64,000 nucleotides of DNA from Spirochaetales bacterium (lineage in GTDB: Bacteria > Spirochaetota > Spirochaetia > DSM-2461), in assembly GCA_003247135.1 (NCBI GenBank), contig QKAW01000026.1, positions 1-64,000 on the forward strand. Reading direction: 5' to 3'. The first letter of the stretch is position 1, and each line of letters starts with the position of its first letter. Made by a program: the position numbers and the translations under genes. The notes under the pieces were generated by a model. That model saw only the letters and a program-made list of their open reading frames with translations. It was not told where the DNA came from and did not search any database. Shown in pieces: positions 1-10,035 of this stretch.

Positions 1-636
1 AAAATCTAGAAGAAAGGGAAAGCCTGTTTTTCCAATTTTTATACTGTTTAGTGAGTTATTTAATTCATACAGATCAACGGCTTCCAAAAAGTCTTTTGTT
101 GAGGCAGAAATACATATATTAAGATCAAAATTTTCATCATAAACCCTGTAAACTATTTTATTCTGCCCATCTTCCTCATACTCTTTAAATGTTTTGTCAC
201 TATTGCTTTGCCTTATTATCCAGGCCTGCATTGGAGATATTGTTCCTACTTTATTTTCTGATGGATGTGAAACAATTCTTCCATTGTTATCCGTAGTAAA
301 TATGTAGCCTGAATTTAAAAAATACTGTTTGTTTAATGATGATATAAAAAAACTTCTAGACTGTTCTTTTGTAATTTCACCTCTTAAATATAACTCATTA
401 AGAGTTATAGAGTTTTTAAGTACACTCTCACCCATTGAGATAAGATAACTTTTGGCAGATGTAGTTATTAAGTCCGATACCTGGGTTGTAATAATCTCTG
501 TTTGACTCTCAAGCTGACCATCCAGCTCTTTTGATACTTCTGTAGTTACAAGTTTTATTAATGCTCCAAAACCCAGAATTAGTAATATTACAAGTGTTCC
601 ACCAATAAAAAGTAGCAGTTTAGTCTTTATTTTCAC
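1..636 (-). CDS. Cache-domain sensory/MCP-like protein, N-terminal part only (truncated by window edge)
   Basis: Not in ORF track (GTG start at 636, no stop in window). Minus-strand translation begins VKIKTKLLLFIGGTLVILL... and contains ISPMQAWI, NKIVYRVYDENFDLNICISASTKDFLEAVDLYELN, closely matching the next gene. Confidence 0.75.
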   Translation of the reverse strand, partial: MKIKTKLLLFIGGTLVILLILGFGALIKLVTTEVSKELDGQLESQTEIITTQVSDLITTSAKSYLISMGESVLKNSITLNELYLRGEITKEQSRSFFISSLNKQYFLNSGYIFTTDNNGRIVSHPSENKVGTISPMQAWIIRQSNSDKTFKEYEEDGQNKIVYRVYDENFDLNICISASTKDFLEAVDLYELNNSLNSIKIGKTGFPFLLDF

Positions 637-649
637 CTAAAACTCCTAT

Positions 650-2464
650 TTATGTCTTAAACCTGTTAACACTTGAACTCAGATTCTCCCCAGAGGTTTC
701 AAGCCTTGCTGAAGTCTGTTTTAAATTAGACATTGATTCTGAAATTTTCTGTGAACCTGCAATAATAACCTGTAGAGATTCTACAACATAGGATGTAATT
801 TTCTTTGTATTAAGAAGAGATTCCTTAACCCCTTCTGATTCATTCTGGATTTGTGTACTTCTGTCTTTTACTATATTGGCAGCATATTTTAAACTTTGTA
901 TGTTATTTATTACTTCATCACCATTTGAGTGTAATACAGCAGCTTTAGAGTCTATCTGTTCAAGACTTTTTGTAATAATTTCAAGCATTTTAACATCTGC
1001 TTCATCATTCATTTTAGCTGATATTTTTATAGAATTATCTCTTGCGGAACTAACAAGAGCCTGTATATTAGTAAAGTCCTCAATCATTGATGTTACAGAG
1101 TCTGTTGTTGTTTTCATTATTTTTAACTCTTTAATAAAGGCTCTATTAAGATTCTCGATATTTCTAGCAATATTTTCAGATGACAAATATGATAGTTCAA
1201 CGGTTCTGTCTAACTGACTAGACTGATTTTTTATGCTGGTTATATTTGAAGAAATCTTCTTTAGGGTTGCAAAAGTATTATCAACACCGTAAACAACTTC
1301 ACTTTTAAGGTTTAACAGTGAGCCTGAAGTATTCTTTATATCTACAACCATTCCTCTTAATGTTTCAAGAAACTCATTAAAGTGTTTAACCATAACTCCT
1401 ATTTCATCTGAACTTGCAAGATCAATCTTTTTGGTAAGATCTCCCTCTCCATGGGTAACATCCGCCAGACTTTTTGTGAAAATTGATAATGGAGTAGTCA
1501 CTGTTGACAAAATTATTAAAACAAAGACCATTAAAATTAATAAAACAACTAAACCTAATATAATTATTACGTTTTTCATTTTACCAACAACACCATACAT
1601 CTCATTTACATCCCCAGTTAAGCAGACAATCAACTCTGAGTTTGGTTCAACTTCATGGCTGACAAATTTTTCAATTATTTCTCCATTTTTACCAGTTTTT
1701 TTAAATCTGAAAAAACCATTCTCACTATTTAAAACCGGATCATAAACCCGACTTCCTAAAACATCCGTTTCTACTAAAATATTTGTATTAATTCTAAAGG
1801 TGTCTTTATCTGTAACAATTTGACCTGATTTATTTAAGAGATATGGATAACCGGTTTTACCAATTACAATATTGTTCATAGTTTTGTTTAGCTCTTTAAG
1901 ATCTACAGTTTGTAAAAAATCCGAAGTATTGGCCGACACACAGATATTAAAATCAAAAGAGCTGTTATATATTCTATATACCAGTTTATTCTTCCCCTGG
2001 TACTCATATGCTTTAAAACCTTTTTCGTCCTTTTTTAATCTTTGTATCCAGGCCTGCATAGGAGATATTGTTCTTATCAGATTTTCCTGTGGATGAGAAA
2101 TTATTATTCCCTGGTTATCTGTTATAAAAATTGTACCTGATTTAAGGAATATAAAATTAATAAGAGAGTCCTGAAGGAGTTTTTCTGCTCTTTCTTTGGT
2201 GATTTCATCATTTATATACAACTTATAGTAAGTATCAGCTATAGAGTTAGATTCCTCACCAATTGCTGAAAGATAGGATCTTGCTGAATTTGTTATTAAA
2301 TCCGAAACCTGCTTAGTAATATTTTCTCTTTGAGTTGTAATCTCACTTGTTAATGTTTTTGTTATTTCCTTCGATGCCAAAGCTACTAAAATTGAAAAAG
2401 ATAATGTTAACAGCAGGACCAATGTGACACTCAAAGATAACAGCATTTTTGTTCTTATTTTCAA
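650..2464 (-). CDS. Cache + HAMP receptor with MCP-like coiled coil
   Basis: N-terminal TM, dCache-like region (ISPMQAWIQRL, IGKTGYPYLLN), second TM, HAMP (TTPLSIFTKSLADVTHGEGDLTKKI). No NAAIEAARAGE-type hairpin tip. Confidence 0.75.
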   Translation of the reverse strand: MKIRTKMLLSLSVTLVLLLTLSFSILVALASKEITKTLTSEITTQRENITKQVSDLITNSARSYLSAIGEESNSIADTYYKLYINDEITKERAEKLLQDSLINFIFLKSGTIFITDNQGIIISHPQENLIRTISPMQAWIQRLKKDEKGFKAYEYQGKNKLVYRIYNSSFDFNICVSANTSDFLQTVDLKELNKTMNNIVIGKTGYPYLLNKSGQIVTDKDTFRINTNILVETDVLGSRVYDPVLNSENGFFRFKKTGKNGEIIEKFVSHEVEPNSELIVCLTGDVNEMYGVVGKMKNVIIILGLVVLLILMVFVLIILSTVTTPLSIFTKSLADVTHGEGDLTKKIDLASSDEIGVMVKHFNEFLETLRGMVVDIKNTSGSLLNLKSEVVYGVDNTFATLKKISSNITSIKNQSSQLDRTVELSYLSSENIARNIENLNRAFIKELKIMKTTTDSVTSMIEDFTNIQALVSSARDNSIKISAKMNDEADVKMLEIITKSLEQIDSKAAVLHSNGDEVINNIQSLKYAANIVKDRSTQIQNESEGVKESLLNTKKITSYVVESLQVIIAGSQKISESMSNLKQTSARLETSGENLSSSVNRFKT

Positions 2465-2587
2465 AATTTTTCTCCGTAATTTCTCTTTGCTTATATATAT
2501 TAGGAAAAAAATATTTTGTATATGATGAAAATGTCTCTAAAGTTTTTTTAACTTAATTCTAATAATTCCCAAACAGGAACCAAACAA

Positions 2588-5500
2588 TTAAAGCCTTCTG
2601 CAGCCCGGACCCTTTATTTTCCCTCTGCCTCCAGGTTCTTTTACTATACTGATCTGAGTAGAGATCCTCTGTTTTAGACTTGGGATATGGGATATAACAC
2701 CTATAAGTTTACCTTCCTGTTTAAGGCCGGATAGAGTCTCGAGAGCTATATCCAGAGTGTCTTCATCCAGAGTCCCAAAACCTTCATCCAAAAATAGAGA
2801 ATCTATTCTTACATTTTTACTGGACATTTTTGAGAGTCCCAGAGCAAGAGCAAGGGATATTATAAAACTCTCCCCACCTGAAAGATTTTTTGTTGAACGA
2901 ATCTCTCCTGTGTGATAGTTATCAATAACATTTAATTGTAATGATGCTTCCGAGTCCCTTATAAGTAAATAACGGTCACTCATTTTTACAAGTTCCCTGT
3001 TTGAAAGAGCTATCATCTTGTCAAAGGTTAGACTTTGTGCAAAAACCCTGAATTTTTTTCCATCTGCAGAGCCAATAAGGTTATGAAGTCTTTGCCACCT
3101 GTTACAAATCCTTTTTTGTATCTCAATGTTCTCAAGTTTCTCCTGGTATAGTTTCATGGAATCTTCGCTGTCTGTAAGGCGTTGTTTTATACCACCTTTT
3201 TCTTCACTTAATTTCTTAAGTTCCAAACGTATACCTTCAATTCTCTCTTCAAGTTCTTGTAACTGGGAATATTCTGAACACAGTGCTGTAAGTTCAGATA
3301 TTTTTCTCTGTTTACTATTTATATTATTTTCAGATAAGGTTAGCTCTTTCTGTATCTCCTTATCTTTATTTATCAGAATTTCCAGTTCTTCTCTGGTTTT
3401 AATACTTTTACTAAGGTCATCCAGATTACTAAAACCTGCTCTTTCTATTTTTTCAAAAAGTGATTTCTCTGCTAAATTCAACTCACTCTCACTTTTTAAT
3501 ATTTTCTCTTCCAGATTATCTACACTTCCCTGAAGTTGAACTAATTGAGTTTTTACTAAGTCTTTAGAGTTTATAAGTCCTGAAAGCTCTGCCATACTGT
3601 TTTTAATCTTGCTCTCCAGTTTAACCTCTTCCGTATCAGCCTCTTTATCACCAAAAAGTTCATACCTTTTCTTACTTTTTTCTTCTATGTTTTTATTAAT
3701 TTCAGCAAGTTTATCATTTAGCTCCGTTGATTGATCTATTTCACTTTTAATTGAATCCTCTATACGAGTAAGTCTGTTTTCCAAATCCTTTAATTGATCC
3801 CTAATACTCTCTCTTTTGCTACTATTTCTCTCCCAGGTTAGAACTCTTGATTCTAGTGAATCTACAATTTCCATAGTATTATCCAGAGAGTTAAATTTGT
3901 AATCCCCTACAATTTTTAATAGAGAATCTTTTTTATCTTTTAAAGAATTTTCTAGTTCATTTAACTCTTCATAGTACTTTTCCCCTGAACTTTTTCCATG
4001 AGCATAATCTGATTCCATTATAGATAAGCTTTTCTCAAAAAATATAATCTCATTAGCAACTTCTTTAATAGAATTACTCAGATCTTCGATGTCTTTCTCT
4101 TTACTCTCTATTAAATTTATTAATTTCTCCAGATCAATAGTTTTTTTCTTATTTTCATCTATATCACCTTTATGCAGTTGAGAAACTGGATGCATTAATG
4201 AACCACATAATGGACAGGGTTCTCCTTCAATGAGATTTTTTCTCTCCTCTTCTAAAGAATAAATTCTATTTAGAAGACTAATCTCCCTGTAAAGGGAATT
4301 AAGCTCGGCTCTGACTTCTCTTAAAAGAAGTCCATTAAGTAGATTATTAATACTATCTTTAACAACAATAAGTTTTTTATCCAGATTTGTTTTACGATTC
4401 TTTGCCTCATCCAGTTTCTTATACTCCTTATCTATATCTACTCGCTTTCTATCAATTTCTTCACTCAAATTATTAAATTTTTCTCTTTTGGATTTTAGAA
4501 CATCGGATAACTCTTCATACTCATTAATTTTTAACTTAATTCCACTAAGATTATATATTAAGGTCTCATCTCCCTTGTTCTCTTCAAAAAATTGATGGAT
4601 TTTTATGTTTTCAAGGTTTAGAGATTTTACAATATCTGCATAACCAGTTCTTTCATTCTTATACTCATTAAGCTTTTTGTTAATTAAAGACATTTTTAAC
4701 TCTATTTCATTTGCAGTTTTACTATTTTGCTCAATATCATAATCTAAAACTCTTATCTCTTTAGTAATAAGCTGTAGAATTGACTTCTCTTCTTTTAAAG
4801 TGTTTAAATAATCCTCTTTCTCTTTTAATATTTTTTGACTTAATGAATACCTGGATTCCAATGTAAAAATTTTTTCCTTAGCTGTTTTTAATGAGGTAGT
4901 ATCACTATTCTGCTCAAAGATTATTTTTTTATATAAAGCAAAATCAGCTTCTAGGTCTCGGGCTCTTACAGCTTTTTCTATTGACTCTTTCTCAAGCTTG
5001 AAATCATCAACAATTTTTAATACTTCTTCCTTATGGTGATAATCAATTACTAATTCATTTTTCAGTTTTTCCAGCTCATTATAAACTAATAATTTTCCGC
5101 TAATATCCAGCTCTTCTTTCTGATTATCATATATCTTTCTGTCGATCTCCTCAATTTTATCCTGTAACGTCTCAATTTCAGACTCTGAAAGCATTGGGAT
5201 ACCCTCTGCTTCCCTATGCATTAAATCTTTTTTATCACTTTCTATCTTTAGACATTCATGGACCTTCTGAGATATTCTAGTGTATATCTCTGTACCTGTA
5301 ATCTGCTCCAATATTGGAGCTCTTTCATCCGGGGTTGCTTTTAAAAAAGCAGAAAAACTCCCTTGGGCCAGAAGTATTGATCTTGTAAATCTGTCTAAAT
5401 CGAGTCCTGTTATATCAGTAATAAAATTACTTACATCTCTTTTTTTATTTTCGAATACCTGACCTGTCACGCCATTACTTACTTCATGCCTGGCATCCAT

Positions 5501-5827
5501 TAAATTACCATCTGGAGATCTTTTTCCTCGGTGCTGTCCCCAGAAGACTTTATAAATTCCACTTTGAACCTGGAATAACAGCTCTGAATAACACTCTCCT
5601 GTATGCCTGGACATAATGTCGTTAGAACTTTTACTAATATTTTTTAATCTGGGTGTTGAACCGTAAAGAGCAAGGCAAATTGCATCAAGAATTGTTGTTT
5701 TTCCGGAACCGGTAGCTCCTGTTATAGCAAAAATACCATTATTTGCAAAATCCTGGTTTGTAAAATCTATCTCCCACTCACCATAAAGGGAGTTCAGATT
5801 TTTAAATCTTAAATTTAATATTTTCAT
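2588..5827 (-). CDS. sbcC: Exonuclease subunit SbcC
   Basis: Walker A GATGSGKTTILDAI, long coiled coil, zinc-hook EGEPCPLCGSLMHP, C-terminal LSGGESFIISLALALGLS and LFLDEGFGTLDE; overlaps sbcD. Confidence 0.95.
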   Translation of the reverse strand: MKILNLRFKNLNSLYGEWEIDFTNQDFANNGIFAITGATGSGKTTILDAICLALYGSTPRLKNISKSSNDIMSRHTGECYSELLFQVQSGIYKVFWGQHRGKRSPDGNLMDARHEVSNGVTGQVFENKKRDVSNFITDITGLDLDRFTRSILLAQGSFSAFLKATPDERAPILEQITGTEIYTRISQKVHECLKIESDKKDLMHREAEGIPMLSESEIETLQDKIEEIDRKIYDNQKEELDISGKLLVYNELEKLKNELVIDYHHKEEVLKIVDDFKLEKESIEKAVRARDLEADFALYKKIIFEQNSDTTSLKTAKEKIFTLESRYSLSQKILKEKEDYLNTLKEEKSILQLITKEIRVLDYDIEQNSKTANEIELKMSLINKKLNEYKNERTGYADIVKSLNLENIKIHQFFEENKGDETLIYNLSGIKLKINEYEELSDVLKSKREKFNNLSEEIDRKRVDIDKEYKKLDEAKNRKTNLDKKLIVVKDSINNLLNGLLLREVRAELNSLYREISLLNRIYSLEEERKNLIEGEPCPLCGSLMHPVSQLHKGDIDENKKKTIDLEKLINLIESKEKDIEDLSNSIKEVANEIIFFEKSLSIMESDYAHGKSSGEKYYEELNELENSLKDKKDSLLKIVGDYKFNSLDNTMEIVDSLESRVLTWERNSSKRESIRDQLKDLENRLTRIEDSIKSEIDQSTELNDKLAEINKNIEEKSKKRYELFGDKEADTEEVKLESKIKNSMAELSGLINSKDLVKTQLVQLQGSVDNLEEKILKSESELNLAEKSLFEKIERAGFSNLDDLSKSIKTREELEILINKDKEIQKELTLSENNINSKQRKISELTALCSEYSQLQELEERIEGIRLELKKLSEEKGGIKQRLTDSEDSMKLYQEKLENIEIQKRICNRWQRLHNLIGSADGKKFRVFAQSLTFDKMIALSNRELVKMSDRYLLIRDSEASLQLNVIDNYHTGEIRSTKNLSGGESFIISLALALGLSKMSSKNVRIDSLFLDEGFGTLDEDTLDIALETLSGLKQEGKLIGVISHIPSLKQRISTQISIVKEPGGRGKIKGPGCRRL

Positions 5828-7020
5828 AAATTAATATCCGCTTCTTCAACTTTCTTAACAACGTCTCTGTAAAGAGTCTTTAACTCTTCGTCATCCTGTA
5901 AATCTGCACTTTCCAGGCATTTTTCAAATACATCAAAATAAGATAGTTCAGTTAAATCCCTGGATACAAAGTTTTCATCCAGAACAAGTTGGGTTAAATA
6001 TCTGTTCTTTATAACCCGAACTTCAATATTACTCTCTTTAATTCTGTCTTCTATCTCTTCCTGTAGAGTTCCCGGTGGTTGAGAGCCACTATACTCAATC
6101 TCAACCCAGGTATTGATACCCTCTTTTTTTATTAAATCTAATTGATTAAGAATATCTGGTTTATCCCCTGTAATTCTGGATAATTTCTGAAAACATGGAA
6201 CAGTTATTCTACTAATATCAATTTCACTCTTTTTTAAATCTATAATAACCACCTCTTTTTTTTGAATTGACTCATCAAATCCCATAGGAATTGGTGATCC
6301 AGAATATCTAATGTGGTTACTTTTATTAATTTCCTGGGGGACATGCAAATGCCCAAGTGCTGCATATCTTATATATGAAGGAATTATATCACTACCAACC
6401 TGTGCAAGGGTTCCAACATACAACTCTCTCTCTCCGTCTCCTGTGCTACAACCGGCAACAAAGAGATGCCCCATTAAAATCATTGGTGAGTCTGATATAT
6501 TTTTTGATTTTCCATAATCACAAATTTCATGAAATTTATCTTTTATTCCGGTTACTACTTTTAAGTTTTTGTCAGCCAGGGATTCTCCATCTTCAACAAC
6601 TCTTAAATCTTTATCCCTTAAGTATGGTATTGCAACAACTTTAACCTCTTCCTCTCCATTTCTAACAGGAATTATAAGATCATCCATATTATCTATATCT
6701 GTAACAATAGATATATTTAAATCTTTTAAAATTCCTTTTGGAGCACTTAGAAAACTGGGGGAATCATGATTCCCTGCTATGATAATAGTCTGTATACATC
6801 TTGATCTGGATATTTTAGAAAGAAAACTGTAATAGATCTCCTGTGCACGATTCCCCGGGGTAGTTGTATCAAATATATCACCTGAGATTAATAAAACATC
6901 AATACCCTCTAAATCTATAAGTTTAAGTAACCATTTAAAGAAACTTTCAAACTCTTCATAACGTTGTTTACCATACAGACTTTTCCCTATATGCCAGTCA
7001 GATGTGTGTAATATTTTCAA
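5824..7020 (-). CDS. sbcD: Exonuclease subunit SbcD
   Basis: MKILHTSDWHIGKSLYG, ISGDIFDTTTPGNRA, IAGNHDSPSFL, ALGHLHVPQ metallophosphoesterase motifs; TTG start. Confidence 0.95.
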   Translation of the reverse strand: MKILHTSDWHIGKSLYGKQRYEEFESFFKWLLKLIDLEGIDVLLISGDIFDTTTPGNRAQEIYYSFLSKISRSRCIQTIIIAGNHDSPSFLSAPKGILKDLNISIVTDIDNMDDLIIPVRNGEEEVKVVAIPYLRDKDLRVVEDGESLADKNLKVVTGIKDKFHEICDYGKSKNISDSPMILMGHLFVAGCSTGDGERELYVGTLAQVGSDIIPSYIRYAALGHLHVPQEINKSNHIRYSGSPIPMGFDESIQKKEVVIIDLKKSEIDISRITVPCFQKLSRITGDKPDILNQLDLIKKEGINTWVEIEYSGSQPPGTLQEEIEDRIKESNIEVRVIKNRYLTQLVLDENFVSRDLTELSYFDVFEKCLESADLQDDEELKTLYRDVVKKVEEADINL

Positions 7021-9311
7021 TTGATATACCTTTTAATAATTTCCATTAAAGTATCAGGCTCAACAGGTTTCGGAATAAAATCATTCATTCCGCAGGAGTA
7101 GCACTTTTCTCTATCTTCAATTGTAACATTTGCTGTCATTGCCAAAATTGGAACATTTTTATTAAGAGAATTATCTTTATTATTTCTAACAGCTTTTGTT
7201 GCACTATAGCCGTCAAGTTCGGGCATATTACAATCCATTAAAACAACATCATACTTTTTTCTCATTAAAAGCTCCAGGCAATCTATCCCATCAGATGCTA
7301 TATCCACAATACATCCATGTTTTTCCAGAATTCCCTTTGCCACTTTCTGGTTAATAATATTATCATCAGCAACTAAAACGATAGGACTTACATTAGACTT
7401 ATCCAATAAGTTTAATTCACTATCAAATTCTGTAACAACTTTAGTTTCATCTCCCTTTAGCATACGTACAGTAAATGTGAATGTGGAACCAACACCAATC
7501 TTTGATTCGACACTTATAGAACCACCCATAGCTTCAACAAGCTCTCTGGTAATAGCAAGACCAAGACCTGTACCTCCAAATCGTCTTGTAGTTGAAATAT
7601 CTGCCTGGGTGAATTTCTCAAATATATAATCAAATTTTTCCTGCTCAATCCCAATTCCACTATCTGCAATTTCGAATTTAAGTTCTATTGATTTTTCATC
7701 CTGGGTCAGAGAGTAAAGAAGAACTTTTACAAAACCCCTTTCAGTAAACTTTAGGGCATTTCCAATTAGATTAAGGAGTATTTGTCTCAATCTAATAGGG
7801 TCTCCAATTATCAAATCTGGTAAGTTGCAACGAACATCCAGAGTCAGATCCAGATCTTTACCTCGAGTCTTATATTTTTGAGATTCAATAAAATCTGTTA
7901 AAAGATTGTATAAATTAAATGATATAGCCTCAAGTTTTAGCATATTAGCTTCAATTTTTGAAATATCCAGCAAATCGTTCACCAGTCCAAGAAGAATATT
8001 ACCACTAATTTTAATTGAATCTGAGTACTTTTTCTGTTCAGAGGTCAAGCCTGTATCCTGCAATAACTCATTCATTCCCAAGACTCCATTAATTGGAGTT
8101 CGAATTTCATGACTTACAGTGGAAAGAAAGTTACTTTTAGCCTCACTTAGCTCTTCTGCTTCCTCTTTTGCACTAATAAGTTGCTTTTCAAGTTTTTTCT
8201 GCTCTGTTATATCATTAAAAACAACAAATGAAGTTCCCATAGTTACTACTATATAGACTTCGCAAATCTTTACATCTCCTGACTTTGTAGTAATTGACCA
8301 TACAGACTTTGGCAGTTTTTTCTTTCTGTTAACAAATCTTTCCAAGGATATTAGCCATGCTGATCTGGCTCTGGTTCGGTAGTTTCTGTCAGGGAAAAAT
8401 TTATCCCAAATATATGATTCATTAATAAAATCATCCTTGGAATAACCAAAAACTTCTGTAAATTTATCATTATAAAAATCTATATGCTGATCCACACTTG
8501 TTATTACCATTGGAATTGGAGACTGTTTAATAACTTCTCTTAATTTTGCTGTAGTCTCCTTCAACTTTATTTCTGTTTCGTGATGTTCCAGAATTTCATA
8601 CTTTAATTTCTTGTTTGCTTTAAATATTTCTCTGTTCTGTATCTTAATAGAGTCAAGAATTCCTATTCTGATTCTATTAAATATCATGGCACTAAAAAAA
8701 ATGATGAACATGGAGATAACAGAGACTATTTTTATTGCATCTGCAAAGGGTTTATTAATCTCTTCAATATTAATTTTTGCAACAACTCCAATATCAATAT
8801 TTGGTATATATTCATAAGCCGCAAGCACTGTAACACCTTTATAATCCTTACCAATAATTACACCGGACTGACCACTTACAGCCCTCTCCATAGGTTCTGC
8901 CAAGTCAGAATTAATTGGGATTATCAGCTGCCCCCCCTGATTGTGAACAGTTAATAGGAATTCAATGCTATTACCAACTTTTCGTCCAAAGATAAACTCT
9001 CCACTCTTTTTAAACCCAAAATAGTGGCTATAAGCGTCATTTAACTGTAGCAGGATTGAATCATAAACCTCATCTTTTGTTTTTTTTTCTATTGATAACT
9101 GATACTTGGCAAATGAATCTATAAAAATAGATTGACTTTGTGCTAACTCCTGGAGTCTCTCTTCATTTTCATTAAAGGCAACAGAATAGAGTATAGTCAG
9201 TGTAACTGTTAATATAAAAACAATAGAGATAACCATTATAATAATTAATGAGATAAGACCATTCTGTGTATTATCTTTAAATCCGGGAATTTGCATACTT
9301 AATAATAGCAT
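7017..9311 (-). CDS. Hybrid sensor histidine kinase (TM, PAS, HisKA, HATPase, REC)
   Basis: STVSHEIRTPINGVLG H-box, DSGIGIEQEKFDYIFEKF, GGTGLGLAITRELVEAMGG, receiver VADDNIINQKVAKG...VLMDCNMPELDGY. Confidence 0.92.
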   Translation of the reverse strand: MLLLSMQIPGFKDNTQNGLISLIIIMVISIVFILTVTLTILYSVAFNENEERLQELAQSQSIFIDSFAKYQLSIEKKTKDEVYDSILLQLNDAYSHYFGFKKSGEFIFGRKVGNSIEFLLTVHNQGGQLIIPINSDLAEPMERAVSGQSGVIIGKDYKGVTVLAAYEYIPNIDIGVVAKINIEEINKPFADAIKIVSVISMFIIFFSAMIFNRIRIGILDSIKIQNREIFKANKKLKYEILEHHETEIKLKETTAKLREVIKQSPIPMVITSVDQHIDFYNDKFTEVFGYSKDDFINESYIWDKFFPDRNYRTRARSAWLISLERFVNRKKKLPKSVWSITTKSGDVKICEVYIVVTMGTSFVVFNDITEQKKLEKQLISAKEEAEELSEAKSNFLSTVSHEIRTPINGVLGMNELLQDTGLTSEQKKYSDSIKISGNILLGLVNDLLDISKIEANMLKLEAISFNLYNLLTDFIESQKYKTRGKDLDLTLDVRCNLPDLIIGDPIRLRQILLNLIGNALKFTERGFVKVLLYSLTQDEKSIELKFEIADSGIGIEQEKFDYIFEKFTQADISTTRRFGGTGLGLAITRELVEAMGGSISVESKIGVGSTFTFTVRMLKGDETKVVTEFDSELNLLDKSNVSPIVLVADDNIINQKVAKGILEKHGCIVDIASDGIDCLELLMRKKYDVVLMDCNMPELDGYSATKAVRNNKDNSLNKNVPILAMTANVTIEDREKCYSCGMNDFIPKPVEPDTLMEIIKRYIN

Positions 9312-9332
9312 AATATAAATTTAAAAAAAATG

Positions 9333-9366
9333 AAAAAAAAAGCCTGAATTTTAACATCCAGGCTTT
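9333..9366 (-). terminator. Rho-independent terminator after rubrerythrin gene
   Basis: Minus strand AAGCCTGGATGTTAAAATTCAGGCTTTTTTTT hairpin plus T-run. Confidence 0.8.
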
Positions 9367-9388
9367 TAAAAAATATTTAAATTAATTC

Positions 9389-9967
9389 TTAGTAATTTTC
9401 ACACAATAATTCAAAATATGCTTGCTCATGAAGACATGCAGGACAAGCTTTTGGAGCTTCTGCTGACTCATGTAAGTAACCACATTTAATACATCTCCAA
9501 ACAACAGAACCATTTCTTTTGAAAACTTTACCACTTTCCAGGTTTTCTGCTAGGGTTTTATACCGTTTTCCATGCTGTTTTTCAGCAACAGATATTGCAT
9601 CAAAGGCAGCTGCAACTGCAGGATAACCCTCTTCTCGTGCGGTAGCTGCAAATTCCGGATATAACTCAGTCCATTCCTCTTCTTCACCAGCTGCTGCAGC
9701 TTTTAAATTTTCTAAAGTTGTAGAAATTTTACCTGCTGGGTATGTAGCTGTTATTTCAAGACCATCACCCTCTAAAAATTTAAAAAATCTTTTTGCATGA
9801 ACCTTTTCCTGGTCAGCTGTCTCTTCAAAAATTTGGGCAATTTGAACAAGACCCTCTTTTCTGGCTGTACTAGCAAAATATGTGTATCTGTTTCTAGCCT
9901 GAGACTCACCAGCAAATGCTTTTAATAAATTCTGTTCTGTTTTTGAACCTTTTAGACTTTTACTCAT
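9389..9967 (-). CDS. rbr: Rubrerythrin
   Basis: KAFAGESQARNRYTYFAS, EETADQEKVHAKRFF, VAEKQHGKRYKTL diiron motifs; rubredoxin-like WRCIKCGYLHESAEAPKACPAC. Confidence 0.95.
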   Translation of the reverse strand: MSKSLKGSKTEQNLLKAFAGESQARNRYTYFASTARKEGLVQIAQIFEETADQEKVHAKRFFKFLEGDGLEITATYPAGKISTTLENLKAAAAGEEEEWTELYPEFAATAREEGYPAVAAAFDAISVAEKQHGKRYKTLAENLESGKVFKRNGSVVWRCIKCGYLHESAEAPKACPACLHEQAYFELLCENY

Positions 9968-9991
9968 TAAATCCTCCTGATAATAAATACA

Positions 9992-10020
9992 ATTTTATTA
10001 TTGCACCGGGACAATTGCAA
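9992..10020 (-). promoter_or_regulatory. Candidate sigma-70 type promoter for rubrerythrin
   Basis: Minus strand TTGCAA (10020-10015), 17 bp, TAAAAT (9997-9992). Confidence 0.45.
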
Positions 10021-10035
10021 CCCTATTATAAATTT

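Noticed and set aside
876-1217. Plus-strand ORF (113 aa) and similar antisense ORFs such as 1431-1745, 3126-3533, 43284-43718, 62644-62958
   Set aside because: Each lies opposite a strongly supported gene, has low-complexity Ser/Leu/Phe-rich composition and no recognisable domain; shadow ORFs.
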